A DNA stretch of 64,000 bases from Roseateles chitinivorans (GTDB lineage: Bacteria > Pseudomonadota > Gammaproteobacteria > Burkholderiales > Burkholderiaceae_C), in the NCBI RefSeq assembly GCF_002761755.1, contig NZ_PEOG01000018.1:31480-95479 (forward strand), given 5' to 3'. Shown here piece by piece: positions 49,233-57,160 of this stretch. Under the pieces are notes generated by a model. It was not told the DNA's origin. It worked only from the letters and a program-made list of their open reading frames with translations, and made no database searches. The first letter of the stretch is position 1. Each line of letters begins with the position of its first letter. Made by a program: the position numbers and the translations under genes.

Positions 49233-51620
49233 TCACCACCGATAACCTACCTTCGCGTAGTACTGCCGCCCGTTGAAACCGAAAGGCGAGAACTGGTTGT
49301 AGGCCAGGATCCCGCCGATGGCATTGGCGGCGATGACCCGGTCCGGATAGCGATCGGTCAGGTTGTCGACGCCGGCGCTGACGTGCCAGGCGCCCTGCTC
49401 CCATCCCGCCGATACGTCCAGCAGCCAGGCCGCGCCGAAGGTCTGGTCGTTCGCGGCGTTGGACTGGCGGATGACGAAGCTGCCGTAGCGGCTCGCAGCC
49501 AGGCGACCACTCCACGGCCCCCGGCGGTGTTCCGCGCTCGCGACCAGCTTGTCCTTGGGCGAGCCCACAGTGGCCCGTGCCAGCGTCACCCGATCGATCA
49601 ACGTCAGGTTGTTGGCGCTCAGCAGCGCCGGGTTGTCGTCGACATGGCGCACCGAGTTCTTGTTGTGGTTGTAGGCCAGCGTGTACTGGCCGCGGCCCGC
49701 GCGGCCCCAGTCCTGCTGCCAGGTGCTCACGACATCGACGCCGCGGGTGCGCGTGTCCAGCGCGTTGGTGAAATAGCGCCCGGCGCTCACCAGCACGCCC
49801 TGCGCGGCGAGCTGCTCCCGCAGCGCGGTCGGCAGCGAGAGGTTGGCCGACAGCAGGATGCGGTCGTCGATGTCGATCTGGTAGATGTCCACCGTGGTCT
49901 GCCACTGGCCCAGCGGCTGCAGCAGCAGGCCCAGGCTGAGGTTGCGGGACTTCTCCGCCTTCAGCGGTTTCGCGCCCAGGGCAGCTGCCGCGGCGGACTC
50001 GACCGGGAAGGTGCCCGCTTCCACCAGCGCGCCATTGATCAGGTTGGTCGAGGTGGTGGCGAAGAACTGCTGCGCCAGCGACGGTGCCCGGAAGCCGGTC
50101 GACACCGTGCCGCGCAGCGCCACCGCCGGCGACCATGCATAGCGGCCCGACAGCTTCGCCGAAGTCGCGTTGCCGAAGTCGTTGTAATGCTCGGTCCGAA
50201 GCGCGGCCGAGGCGCTGAAGGCCTGCGTCACGCGGCCTTCCAGGCTCGCATAGGCCGCGACGTCGTGGCGCCCATGCGCGCCGGCGTTGCCTGGCTGGAA
50301 GCCGGGAAAACCTGACGCACCGCCGTTCTGGTACGAGGCAGGCTCGCCGGCGTCGATCTCGTAGCGCTCGCGGCGGGCCTCCGCGCCGACGGCCAGCGTC
50401 CACGGCGCGGCCAGGCCCAACTCGAGCTCGCGCGACAGGTCCAGGTTGAGCACCGTCTGCTGGTTGCTCAGCCGGCCTGCGTCGAAGCGCGTCGGGCTGG
50501 CATTGCCCAGCGAGTAGTTCGCGGTGTTGGCCACGTCGATGTCGAAGCGGTTGCGGCCATGGTTGAGGCTCGCGTCCCACGACCAGCCGGCGAGTTCGCC
50601 ACGCACGCCGGCGACCAGGCCGATGTCGACGCTGGTACTGCGCTGCAACGGGAGGAAGCCCTCGGGATACAGGCCGGCGACGTTGTTGGCCACGGCGGTG
50701 GCGCGGGTGCGCCAGAAGGCGGCGGACACCGTATCGCGATGGCTGAGCGTAGCCACGGCATAGGCCTGCAGCGCGCCGGCCCGGGGCAGCTCGGCATTCA
50801 GCACGGCGGCCTGCTGGTGGCTGTCCGGGTCGCCGAGCCGGTTGTTGACCTGTCCGAAACGCGGCTCGGTCGCCGCCTCGCGGGTGTCGACGCCGGCGCG
50901 GTTGGTGCGCTGCTGATGGCGGTTCTCGAGTGCGAAACGGATCCATCCGTCCTGCCCCAGGGCGAACCCGGCGCTGGCGGCCTCGGTATGCCGGAAGCCG
51001 TCGCCGGCGTCGGTCTGGCCGAGTTCAGCGTTGACGCTGCCGCCGCGCGCGCCCTTCTTCAGGACGATGTTGATGACGCCGGCGATCGCGTCCGACCCGT
51101 ACTGCGCGGCGGCGCCGTCGCGCAGCACCTCGATCCGCTCGATCGCGGCCAGCGGGATGGTGTTCAGGTCCACCGGCGCGGAGCCGCGGCCCTGCGTGCC
51201 ATTGATGTTGACCACCGCGGTGGTGTGGCGGCGCTTGCCGTCGATCAGCACCAGCGTCTGGTCGGGCGAGAGCCCGCGCAGTTGCGCGGGCCGCACCGCG
51301 TCGGAGGCGTCGGTCAGCGAAGGGCGCGGGAAATTCAACGAGGGCAGCAGCTGCCCCAGCGCCGTGGCGAGCTCGGTGGTGCCGGTGCGCTGAAGGTCGG
51401 CGGCGCTGAGCACATCGACCGGAGATTCCGATTCCGCGACCGTCCGGTTCACGCGACGCGTGCCGGTGACGACCACCTGCTGGAGCTGGTCGGAGGCCGA
51501 GCCGACGGCGGGCGAAGCGGTGGTCGCCTGCGCTTGGGCGGACGGCGCCAGACTGGCGGCCGCGGCCAGCGCGATGACATTCAGCGGGATCGAGGCACGG
51601 AAGGACGAGGGCAGAGGCAT
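49233..51620 (-). CDS. TonB-dependent outer-membrane receptor
   Basis: A 795-aa protein with a signal peptide (SIPLNVIALAAAASLAPSAQA-QA), a plug domain (QVVVTGTRRVNRTVAESESPVDVLSAADLQRTGTTELATALGQLLPSLNF ... IERIEVLRDGAAAQYGSDAIAGVINIVLKKG) and a large beta-barrel ending in the aromatic YYAKVGYRW typical of outer-membrane insertion. It imports a siderophore, vitamin or glycan with TonB energy. Neighbours give no hint of the ligand. The ATG at 51620 places the signal peptide at the N-terminus; 30 upstream codons in frame are non-conserved. Confidence 0.92.
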   Translation of the reverse strand: MPLPSSFRASIPLNVIALAAAASLAPSAQAQATTASPAVGSASDQLQQVVVTGTRRVNRTVAESESPVDVLSAADLQRTGTTELATALGQLLPSLNFPRPSLTDASDAVRPAQLRGLSPDQTLVLIDGKRRHTTAVVNINGTQGRGSAPVDLNTIPLAAIERIEVLRDGAAAQYGSDAIAGVINIVLKKGARGGSVNAELGQTDAGDGFRHTEAASAGFALGQDGWIRFALENRHQQRTNRAGVDTREAATEPRFGQVNNRLGDPDSHQQAAVLNAELPRAGALQAYAVATLSHRDTVSAAFWRTRATAVANNVAGLYPEGFLPLQRSTSVDIGLVAGVRGELAGWSWDASLNHGRNRFDIDVANTANYSLGNASPTRFDAGRLSNQQTVLNLDLSRELELGLAAPWTLAVGAEARRERYEIDAGEPASYQNGGASGFPGFQPGNAGAHGRHDVAAYASLEGRVTQAFSASAALRTEHYNDFGNATSAKLSGRYAWSPAVALRGTVSTGFRAPSLAQQFFATTSTNLINGALVEAGTFPVESAAAAALGAKPLKAEKSRNLSLGLLLQPLGQWQTTVDIYQIDIDDRILLSANLSLPTALREQLAAQGVLVSAGRYFTNALDTRTRGVDVVSTWQQDWGRAGRGQYTLAYNHNKNSVRHVDDNPALLSANNLTLIDRVTLARATVGSPKDKLVASAEHRRGPWSGRLAASRYGSFVIRQSNAANDQTFGAAWLLDVSAGWEQGAWHVSAGVDNLTDRYPDRVIAANAIGGILAYNQFSPFGFNGRQYYAKVGYRW

Positions 51621-51842
51621 GGCGGCTTTCGGGGACGGACCGGATGGGACAAACCCATAGCCTGCGGCGGCCGGCGTGCCCGGCCAACGAAGGTCCGCGC
51701 GCAAGCTCATGCGAAGGCCGAGGTCGACAGCGCGAGGCGATGCCGCTCACGGCCGGCAAGACCTGGCACCGCCGCTTGCCTCGACGCGCAAGGCCATCGA
51801 TCGGGCAACCGGCGGAAACGCCGCTTCACGCCCCCGTCCTGC

Positions 51843-52463
51843 TCAATGCGCCGGCGCCTCCCGCTCGCCCCAACCGGGATGGATCAACGCGAAGGTCTCA
51901 TGGTCGCGCCACGCCCCGTCGATGAACAGGTAGCGCGGGCTGAAGCCCTCGCGCCGGAAACCCAGGCGTTCCAGCACGCGGCGGCTGCGCGCGTTCTCCG
52001 GCCTCACCGACGCTTGCACCCGATGCAGCGACACCGCCGGTCCGAAGGCCTCGTCGAGCAGACGCCTCAGCGCCTCCTGCATCAGGCCGGCGCCGACGCA
52101 GGCCTGGTCTAGGCTGTAGCCCAGCATCGCGCTCTGGAACACGCCGCGCACCACGTCGGAGAGCGCGCATTGGCCGATCACGCGATCCGGTGCCTCGTGC
52201 AGCGACAACCAGAAGCGCCAGATCGTGCCAGCCTCGAAACCGGCCTCCTCGCGCGCCAGGCGGGCCCGCGTGGGCTCGAGGTCCCAATGGTCGGCCGGTC
52301 GGGTCGGATCCCAACGCGCGAAGTATTCGGCGTTGCGCGCCTGATAGTCGATCGCGGCCTGGGCGAGCGCGGGCGTCGAGGCCCGCATCAACAGGCGGTC
52401 CGTGCGCATCTGTGTGGGCGGCGACCCCGCGCGGCGGTCCGTCATGAGCGAGTGGGAAGGCAT
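51843..52463 (-). CDS. GNAT-family N-acetyltransferase, RimJ/RimL-like
   Basis: An about 206-aa acetyl-CoA-dependent acetyltransferase. The N-terminal TDRLLMRASTPALAQAAIDYQ and the acetyl-CoA-binding region LGYSLDQACVGAGLMQEALRRLLDEAF, followed by HRVQASVRPENARSRRVLERLGFRREG, match RimJ-type enzymes that acetylate N-terminal or ribosomal amines. The start is uncertain: ATG 52463 or ATG 52445, neither with a clear ribosome site. The true substrate is unknown. The 222 bp between it and the TonB receptor start hold nothing I recognise. Confidence 0.82.
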   Translation of the reverse strand: MPSHSLMTDRRAGSPPTQMRTDRLLMRASTPALAQAAIDYQARNAEYFARWDPTRPADHWDLEPTRARLAREEAGFEAGTIWRFWLSLHEAPDRVIGQCALSDVVRGVFQSAMLGYSLDQACVGAGLMQEALRRLLDEAFGPAVSLHRVQASVRPENARSRRVLERLGFRREGFSPRYLFIDGAWRDHETFALIHPGWGEREAPAH

Positions 52464-52585
52464 CGCGCGACTGTAGTCCCGCGCCACCTGACCGAGGACC
52501 CATTGCCCAAGCGGACGGCGGGTTGCCTCGCGCCGGCCCGCCACCCAAAAACTCCCGGCCTTCGTGACATTGTTGGCTGGATTCC

Positions 52586-52622
52586 TGTAGTCGTTCCACT
52601 ACAAAATCGACGAAACACTACA
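52586..52622. promoter_or_regulatory. TGTAGT-N6-ACTACA dyad plus direct repeat upstream of the GTPase operon
   Basis: TGTAGT (52586) and ACTACA (52598) form a 6-bp inverted repeat with a 6-bp spacer, and ACTACA recurs 19 bp further on (52617). The patch is AT-rich within the 238-bp gap between the divergent acetyltransferase and the winged-helix gene. TACAAAAT between the repeats could serve as a -10 box. It probably marks the promoter/operator of the six-gene operon; the binder is unknown. Confidence 0.45.
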
Positions 52623-52701
52623 ACGGAATGGCGTTCGCTTCCCGCGATGCACGCCGCCCGTTGGCACCCGGCGCCCGGCGCCAGGAGACGAGGCGCAGTT
52701 G

Positions 52702-53166
52702 ATGACTTCAGGATCCCGACCTCCCGCAGTGGAGGACAGCCCGCCACAAGCAGGACGGCACGCCGTGCTGGCTGACAGTCGGTTCGCGGACGACGACACC
52801 TGTTTCGCCCTCTCCGCCTTCGCCGACTCGCCCGACCCCGCCGCGCACGCCGATGCCTCGACGTCCTCGACCGTGATCGCGCTGGTGGGCTGGCCCCAGT
52901 TGCGCCGGCTGCCCGCCGCGCAGCAGGTCGACATCGCCCGGATCTGCGCGCTGCTGGCGCATTCGCCATCGGCCAGCTTCCTCATCCATCGACGGCTGGA
53001 TCTGCCCGTGGCGACCGTGCGGGCCTCGCTCCGCGAACTGCGCAACCAGGGATGTCTGCGGGCGGCCGGACGGGCCGCGGCGGCGGCGTCCCCGACGCCC
53101 GGCACCGAGGAGCCCGCGCGCGCCGACAGCCTCTGGAGCAAGCTGCTCAAGCGGCTGAGGAGCTGA
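52702..53166 (+). CDS. Winged-helix-like protein at the head of the GTPase/roadblock operon
   Basis: The 154-aa protein has no family I can name. The first ~70 residues are low complexity. Residues ~70-125 (VDIARICALLAHSPSASFLIHRRLDLPVATVRASLRELRNQGCL) read as a winged helix: two helices, a recognition helix and a basic turn. It ends in a basic SLWSKLLKRLRS. It could regulate the operon or act as a protein-interaction module, as winged helices often do in GTPase-roadblock systems. GAGG lies nine bases before ATG 52702, and the GTPase gene follows after two bases. Confidence 0.65.
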   Translation: MTSGSRPPAVEDSPPQAGRHAVLADSRFADDDTCFALSAFADSPDPAAHADASTSSTVIALVGWPQLRRLPAAQQVDIARICALLAHSPSASFLIHRRLDLPVATVRASLRELRNQGCLRAAGRAAAAASPTPGTEEPARADSLWSKLLKRLRS

Positions 53167-53168
53167 GG

Positions 53169-53747
53169 ATGGAAAGCCGGATCCTGTTGCTCGGCCCCGT
53201 CCGCGCCGGCAAGACCACCGCCATCCGCGCGATCAGCGACATCGACACGGTCGACACCGAGGTCCGCCCGTCGGACGAGGTGGCGCTGCTGAAGGCGACC
53301 ACGACCGTGGCGATGGACCTGGGCGTGGTGCGGCTCGATGAACGGGACCGCATCGTCCTGTACGGCGCGCCCGGTCAGGAGCGCTTCGACTTCATGTGGG
53401 AGATCCTGCTGGAGCAATGCGAAGGCGTGCTGCTGTTGATCGACGACACCGCCCACGATCCGGTGGCGGACCTGGCGCACTACCACGCGCTGCTGATGCG
53501 GCCCGGCCAGAAACGCCGTCCGTGGATGGTCGGCGTGACCCACTTCGACGGCCGGTCCGACCACGACCTCGCCCGTTACGACACCGTGCTGCGTCCGGCC
53601 CGAGCCGCCTGCGGCTGCCTGTCGTGTTCACCGCCGGTGCAGGCCCTGGACGCGCGCGACAGCGATGAGGTGCGGGCGCTGCTGATCGGGCTGGCCGCCA
53701 TGCTGGAGGTCCAGCAGCGCTTCAGGAACCGGCCTTGTCTCGCATGA
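53169..53747 (+). CDS. Ras-like small GTPase, MglA/CvnD-related
   Basis: The 192-aa protein is a minimal G domain: P-loop LLLGPVRAGKTTAI (Lys15), a switch I threonine run in KATTTVAMDLG, the switch II motif LYGAPGQERFDFMWE, and VGVTHFDGRSD at the position of the base-specificity NKxD motif. The APGQ form resembles the prokaryotic GTPases of MglA and conservon (CvnD, COG2229) type rather than Era/Der. THFD is unusual and may alter nucleotide preference. Partners of such GTPases are roadblock proteins, three of which follow in this operon. It overlaps the next gene by 4 bp (ATGA). Confidence 0.85.
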   Translation: MESRILLLGPVRAGKTTAIRAISDIDTVDTEVRPSDEVALLKATTTVAMDLGVVRLDERDRIVLYGAPGQERFDFMWEILLEQCEGVLLLIDDTAHDPVADLAHYHALLMRPGQKRRPWMVGVTHFDGRSDHDLARYDTVLRPARAACGCLSCSPPVQALDARDSDEVRALLIGLAAMLEVQQRFRNRPCLA

Positions 53748-55162
53748 ACGCGTTGGCGGGACACGGCGATGCGCCGGACGACACGATGCTCGCGCTGCGA
53801 GGCTTCGGCGTCTCGTATGGCGAGCGCCGCGTCCTGACGGACATCGACCTCGACCTGCCCGGCAAAGGCGTCACCGTGCTGCTGGGTCCCAGCGGCACCG
53901 GCAAGTCCACGCTGCTGCGGACCCTGTCCGGCGTGAACGGCGCAGACCCCTCGCTCCGGCTCCACGGCCACTGGCGGTACCAGGCCACCGGGCAGCGCCC
54001 GCCGCTGGTCATGCAGAAGACCCAGTTGATGGTCTCCAGCGTCTTCGAGAACCTGGTCGACGGATGGCCGGAACGCTCGCGCATGACCGGCCGCGAACAG
54101 GTCGTGCACGTGTCGGCATGGCTGGCCTCGCTCGGCCTGCGACGGCTCGGCGAGCACCTGCGGTCCGCCGTGCTTGACCTGCCCCCCGCCGACCAACGTC
54201 TGGTGGCCATCCTCCGCGCGGCGCTGCTTGAGACGCCGCTGATGCTGGTGGACGAACCGACCGCCGGGCTGCGCGCGGACCACACGGCGGGCATCGTGGA
54301 CCTGCTGCGCCTGCTCGGGACGCAGCGCTCGGTGCTGGTGGCGACGCATCACCTCGGCCACGCCCGTGCGATGGCGGACCGCGTCCTGCTGATCGCCAGC
54401 CGGCGGGTGCAGGAGTTCGGGCCGGCCAGCGCCTTCTTCGACGGGCCGCGCTCGGACGCCGGACGCCAGTTCCTGCGCACCGGCTCCTGCCCCGAGGAGC
54501 CGCTGGTGGCCATCGACGCCGCGCCCGCCGAGCTTTCCGAACCCGAACCTGAACCCGAACGGTGCCGCGCGCCCGTCATGGCGCCGGTCCTGGCGCCCGC
54601 CGTCGCGCCCGGCCGGCCGCGTTCGCTCGGCCCCACCGGCTTCGCCTGGCTGATTCCCGGGCAGCTCGCGGGCACGCCGTGGCCGGGCCTGGTGCATCCG
54701 GCGGACTATGACCTGAGCCTGTTGCAGGGCGTCGGCGTGACGCGGCTGGTGTCGCTGACGGACCGGCCGTTCGACGCCCATCGAGCCGCCGCCCGCGGCA
54801 TGGCCGTCAGCCACGAGGCCGTCATCGACATGCAGCCGCCGAGCGCCGAACAGGCGCTGCGGCTGTGCCGCTGCCTGGACGAGTGGCTGGAGCGCGCCGA
54901 GGTCGTGGCCTTGCATTGCCACGCGGGCCTGGGCCGCACCGGCACGCTGCTGGCCGCCTACTGGATCTGGCGTCATGCCGGACGCCTGGACGGAGACCGT
55001 GCCTTGCGGGAGGTGCGGCAGCGCCACCCCGGATGGGTGCAGTCCGCCTCGCAGATCGACTTCCTGAACCGATTCGCGCGCGCCGCCGCTGGCGTGCCGC
55101 AGGCCTTCGCGGGCCTGGCGCCCCGGGCTTCCCAGGCCTGCGCTTCCCCGTCTCCTTCCTAG
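53744..55162 (+). CDS. ABC ATPase fused to a tyrosine/dual-specificity phosphatase
   Basis: A 472-aa two-domain protein. Residues ~15-235 form an ABC ATPase: Walker A GPSGTGKST (Lys54), a Q-loop near VMQKTQL, Walker B LMLVDEPTAGL and the H-loop VATHH. The LSGGQ signature is degenerate (LPPADQR), and no membrane partner is encoded nearby. After a Pro/Ala/Glu-rich linker, residues ~300-450 form a cysteine phosphatase with P-loop HCHAGLGRTG (Cys392, Arg398) and a candidate general-acid Asp362 in IDMQPP. The fusion suggests a signalling ATPase-phosphatase rather than a transporter. It sits between the GTPase and the roadblock genes, translationally coupled to the former. Confidence 0.85.
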   Translation: MNALAGHGDAPDDTMLALRGFGVSYGERRVLTDIDLDLPGKGVTVLLGPSGTGKSTLLRTLSGVNGADPSLRLHGHWRYQATGQRPPLVMQKTQLMVSSVFENLVDGWPERSRMTGREQVVHVSAWLASLGLRRLGEHLRSAVLDLPPADQRLVAILRAALLETPLMLVDEPTAGLRADHTAGIVDLLRLLGTQRSVLVATHHLGHARAMADRVLLIASRRVQEFGPASAFFDGPRSDAGRQFLRTGSCPEEPLVAIDAAPAELSEPEPEPERCRAPVMAPVLAPAVAPGRPRSLGPTGFAWLIPGQLAGTPWPGLVHPADYDLSLLQGVGVTRLVSLTDRPFDAHRAAARGMAVSHEAVIDMQPPSAEQALRLCRCLDEWLERAEVVALHCHAGLGRTGTLLAAYWIWRHAGRLDGDRALREVRQRHPGWVQSASQIDFLNRFARAAAGVPQAFAGLAPRASQACASPSPS

Positions 55163-55207
55163 CCGCTCCCCGGCTTTCCCGTTTCCTCCTCCAACGAAAG
55201 GCATTCC

Positions 55208-55612
55208 ATGTCCAAACTTGACGCGGCCCTCCAGAAGGCCATCACGAGCGTTCCCGATTGCGTCGCCACCGGTTTCGTCGACCTGGCCTCCGGCATGCTG
55301 CTGGGGGTCAAGACCGTCGACTCGCATCCGCAGGAGGTCATCGAGATGCTGGCCGCCGCCACCGCCGACCTGTTCCAGGGGCCCAGCGTGGTGGCCATCG
55401 AACGGCTCTTCCGCTCGGCCCGCGGCGTGCCCGAGGACGGCCATCACTACTTCCAGGAAATCATCGTGAACAGCGACAACCTGATTCACGTGTTCCTGCG
55501 CGGCAAGCGCCAGCAGCAAGTCGCCACCTTCGTGTGCCGCAAGGGCGCCAACCTGGGCATGGTGCTGACCAAGGCGCGCATGGCGATGCCCGAGGTGGAA
55601 GCGGCGCTCTGA
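55208..55612 (+). CDS. Roadblock/LC7-like small protein
   Basis: The 134-aa protein begins SKLDAALQKAITSVPDCVATGFVDLASGMLLGVKTVDSHPQEVIEMLAAATADLF. That is a helix, then a beta-turn-beta carrying an internal 'value-of-self' strand, then a long helix, as in roadblock/LC7 and related longin-like folds. It has no catalytic motif. It is likely a homodimer that binds the GTPase or scaffolds the system. AACGAAAGG gives a ribosome site. It lies 45 bp after the phosphatase fusion and 14 bp before the next roadblock gene. Confidence 0.65.
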   Translation: MSKLDAALQKAITSVPDCVATGFVDLASGMLLGVKTVDSHPQEVIEMLAAATADLFQGPSVVAIERLFRSARGVPEDGHHYFQEIIVNSDNLIHVFLRGKRQQQVATFVCRKGANLGMVLTKARMAMPEVEAAL

Positions 55613-55626
55613 GCCGCTCCGAGCCC

Positions 55627-56040
55627 ATGACACCCATCGAAGCCCTCTCCGCGGCGCAGTCCAGCCAGGCGCGCTCCGTGCTGCGCGCGCTGCGCGGCGA
55701 TCACCACGCCATCGAAGCCTGCGCGTTGATGACCAGCGACGGCCGCGTGGTGGCCTCGGTCCTGGGCCCGGACATCGACCCGGACCGTTTTGGCGCGATG
55801 TGCGCGGCCCTGCTCGCGCTGGGCGGCCGCGCCGCCAGGGAAGCGCAGCGCGGCGAGCTTCAGCAGCTGATCCTGGAGGGCCAGGCAGGCCCGGTCCTGC
55901 TCACGCGCACCGGCGAGCACGGCGTGCTGGCGGTCGCGGCATCGCCCGAATGTCCGCTGGGCCGTCTCCTCATCGGGGCGCGGACCGCGGCGCTGGCCAT
56001 GGCCGGGCTGATGGGCGGCCCGACGGGCGGTGCGCGATGA
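55627..56040 (+). CDS. Roadblock/LC7 (MglB-like) protein
   Basis: The 137-aa protein carries the roadblock pattern AIEACALMTSDGRVVASVLGPDIDPDRFGAMCAALLALGGRAAREAQRGELQQLILEGQAGPVLLTRTGEHGVLAVAA. MglB-type roadblock proteins act as GTPase-activating or exchange partners of MglA-like GTPases, which fits the small GTPase in this operon. It overlaps the next gene by 4 bp (ATGA). Confidence 0.8.
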   Translation: MTPIEALSAAQSSQARSVLRALRGDHHAIEACALMTSDGRVVASVLGPDIDPDRFGAMCAALLALGGRAAREAQRGELQQLILEGQAGPVLLTRTGEHGVLAVAASPECPLGRLLIGARTAALAMAGLMGGPTGGAR

Positions 56041-57023
56041 CCACCGCCCGCTATGTCGACCTCACGCCCATCGGCGTGATGCGCGGCCTGTCGGGCGGAC
56101 CCGGCGATGACGCCAGCGTCCTGCTGCAGGCGCTGCTGCGGCGGGATCCCGACCGCACCTGGGATCCCGGTGAGCTGGCGGCGTTGCCGGCCAAGCCGTT
56201 GAAGGTCTGGGCACGCCTGATGTTCCAGCTCCAGCGGGCGGGCTGCATCGACACCTTCCTCGCGCCGCCCGTCAATCCGGACCGGCGCTGGGCCGGCGTC
56301 CAGTCGGACCTCGCGGCGATGGTGGCGCTGGGCGCCGCGCAAGCCGCCCTGCTGGATGCGGACGGGCTCGTGGTGGCGCAGGCCCGGAATGATCGCGCTT
56401 CGGACCTGGCGGCGACGGCTCCGCCGCCCGAGGTCTGCCTGCACCTGCGGATCGGGCACGGCGCGGGCACCGCCGTCTACGGTCTGGCGCTGCGAGGTCT
56501 TGCGCCCGAGCGATGCCTGCCGCTGGTGCGGCTCGCGCGCCGCCTGGTGCGCCAGCACACGGCGCACACGGCGCACATGGGCCACACGACCCACACGTCC
56601 CACACGGCAGCCTCCCCGGCAGCGCCGATGGAGGCCGCTCGCCCGCTCGAGGAGGTGCTCACCCGGGAGTTGCTCGGCCTGGCGGACCACTGCCCCGGGC
56701 TGCTCAGCACGGCGATCGCCTCGCGCGACGGCCTGGCGCTGGCCACGACCGGCGCCTTGCAGGCGGATGCGCTCTCGGCGACCTCGGCCTTCCTGCTGGA
56801 CGAGATGGACACGCACCTGGGTCCGCTGCGGGAAGGCGGCAACGCGCGCGAGGTGCTCGTGTGGACCGACGGCGGCCCCTGGTACTTCTCCGCCATCGGC
56901 CCGCTGCCGTACCTGCTGGCGCTGCATGCCGCGCCGGACGTGCCCGCGGCGCTGCTCCGCCATGCGGGCGCGCTGGGCTGCGCCCGCTTGGTCGCGCTGC
57001 TGGCGCTCTTGACCGCGGCCTGA
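56037..57023 (+). CDS. Winged-helix + double roadblock-like protein with His-rich linker
   Basis: A 328-aa protein in three parts. Residues ~10-75 look like a winged helix (VLLQALLRRDPDRTWDPGELAALPAKPLKVWARLMFQLQRAGCID). Residues ~90-172 form a roadblock-like segment (AAQAALLDADGLVVAQARND ... LPLVRLARRLV). Residues ~215-325 form a second, clearer roadblock domain (LLSTAIASRDGLALATTGALQADALSATSAFLLDEMD). Between the last two lies a short histidine-rich linker of HTA/HTT/HTS units (about residues 178-195). The combination suggests a hub that binds the GTPase or the other roadblock proteins and perhaps DNA or a metal. Last gene of the six-gene operon. Confidence 0.68.
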   Translation: MTTARYVDLTPIGVMRGLSGGPGDDASVLLQALLRRDPDRTWDPGELAALPAKPLKVWARLMFQLQRAGCIDTFLAPPVNPDRRWAGVQSDLAAMVALGAAQAALLDADGLVVAQARNDRASDLAATAPPPEVCLHLRIGHGAGTAVYGLALRGLAPERCLPLVRLARRLVRQHTAHTAHMGHTTHTSHTAASPAAPMEAARPLEEVLTRELLGLADHCPGLLSTAIASRDGLALATTGALQADALSATSAFLLDEMDTHLGPLREGGNAREVLVWTDGGPWYFSAIGPLPYLLALHAAPDVPAALLRHAGALGCARLVALLALLTAA

Positions 57024-57042
57024 CACCGCCCGTTCCTCGCTG

Positions 57043-57122
57043 CCCGTCTCCCCGTCTCCCCGTCTCCCCGTCTCCCCGTCTCCCCGTCTCCCCGTCTCCC
57101 CGTCTCTCCGTCTCCCCGTCTC
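57043..57122 (+). repeat. Octanucleotide tandem repeat, 10 units of CCCGTCTC
   Basis: Ten 8-bp units, nine perfect and one with a single change, lie between the roadblock operon and the ATG at 57161. The unit length is not a multiple of three, and the tract ends 38 bp before the start codon. On the plus strand it is C-rich, G-poor RNA, so it could serve as a Rho-loading site or vary in length by slippage. Confidence 0.9.
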
Positions 57123-57160
57123 TCCGTCCTTCCGGCTTCATGCCCCCATCCCGACCCGCC

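Noticed and set aside
49233..51620. Possible functional pairing of the TonB receptor with the adjacent LuxR-type regulator
   Set aside because: The genes are convergent, with no shared promoter or operator visible, so co-regulation cannot be supported.
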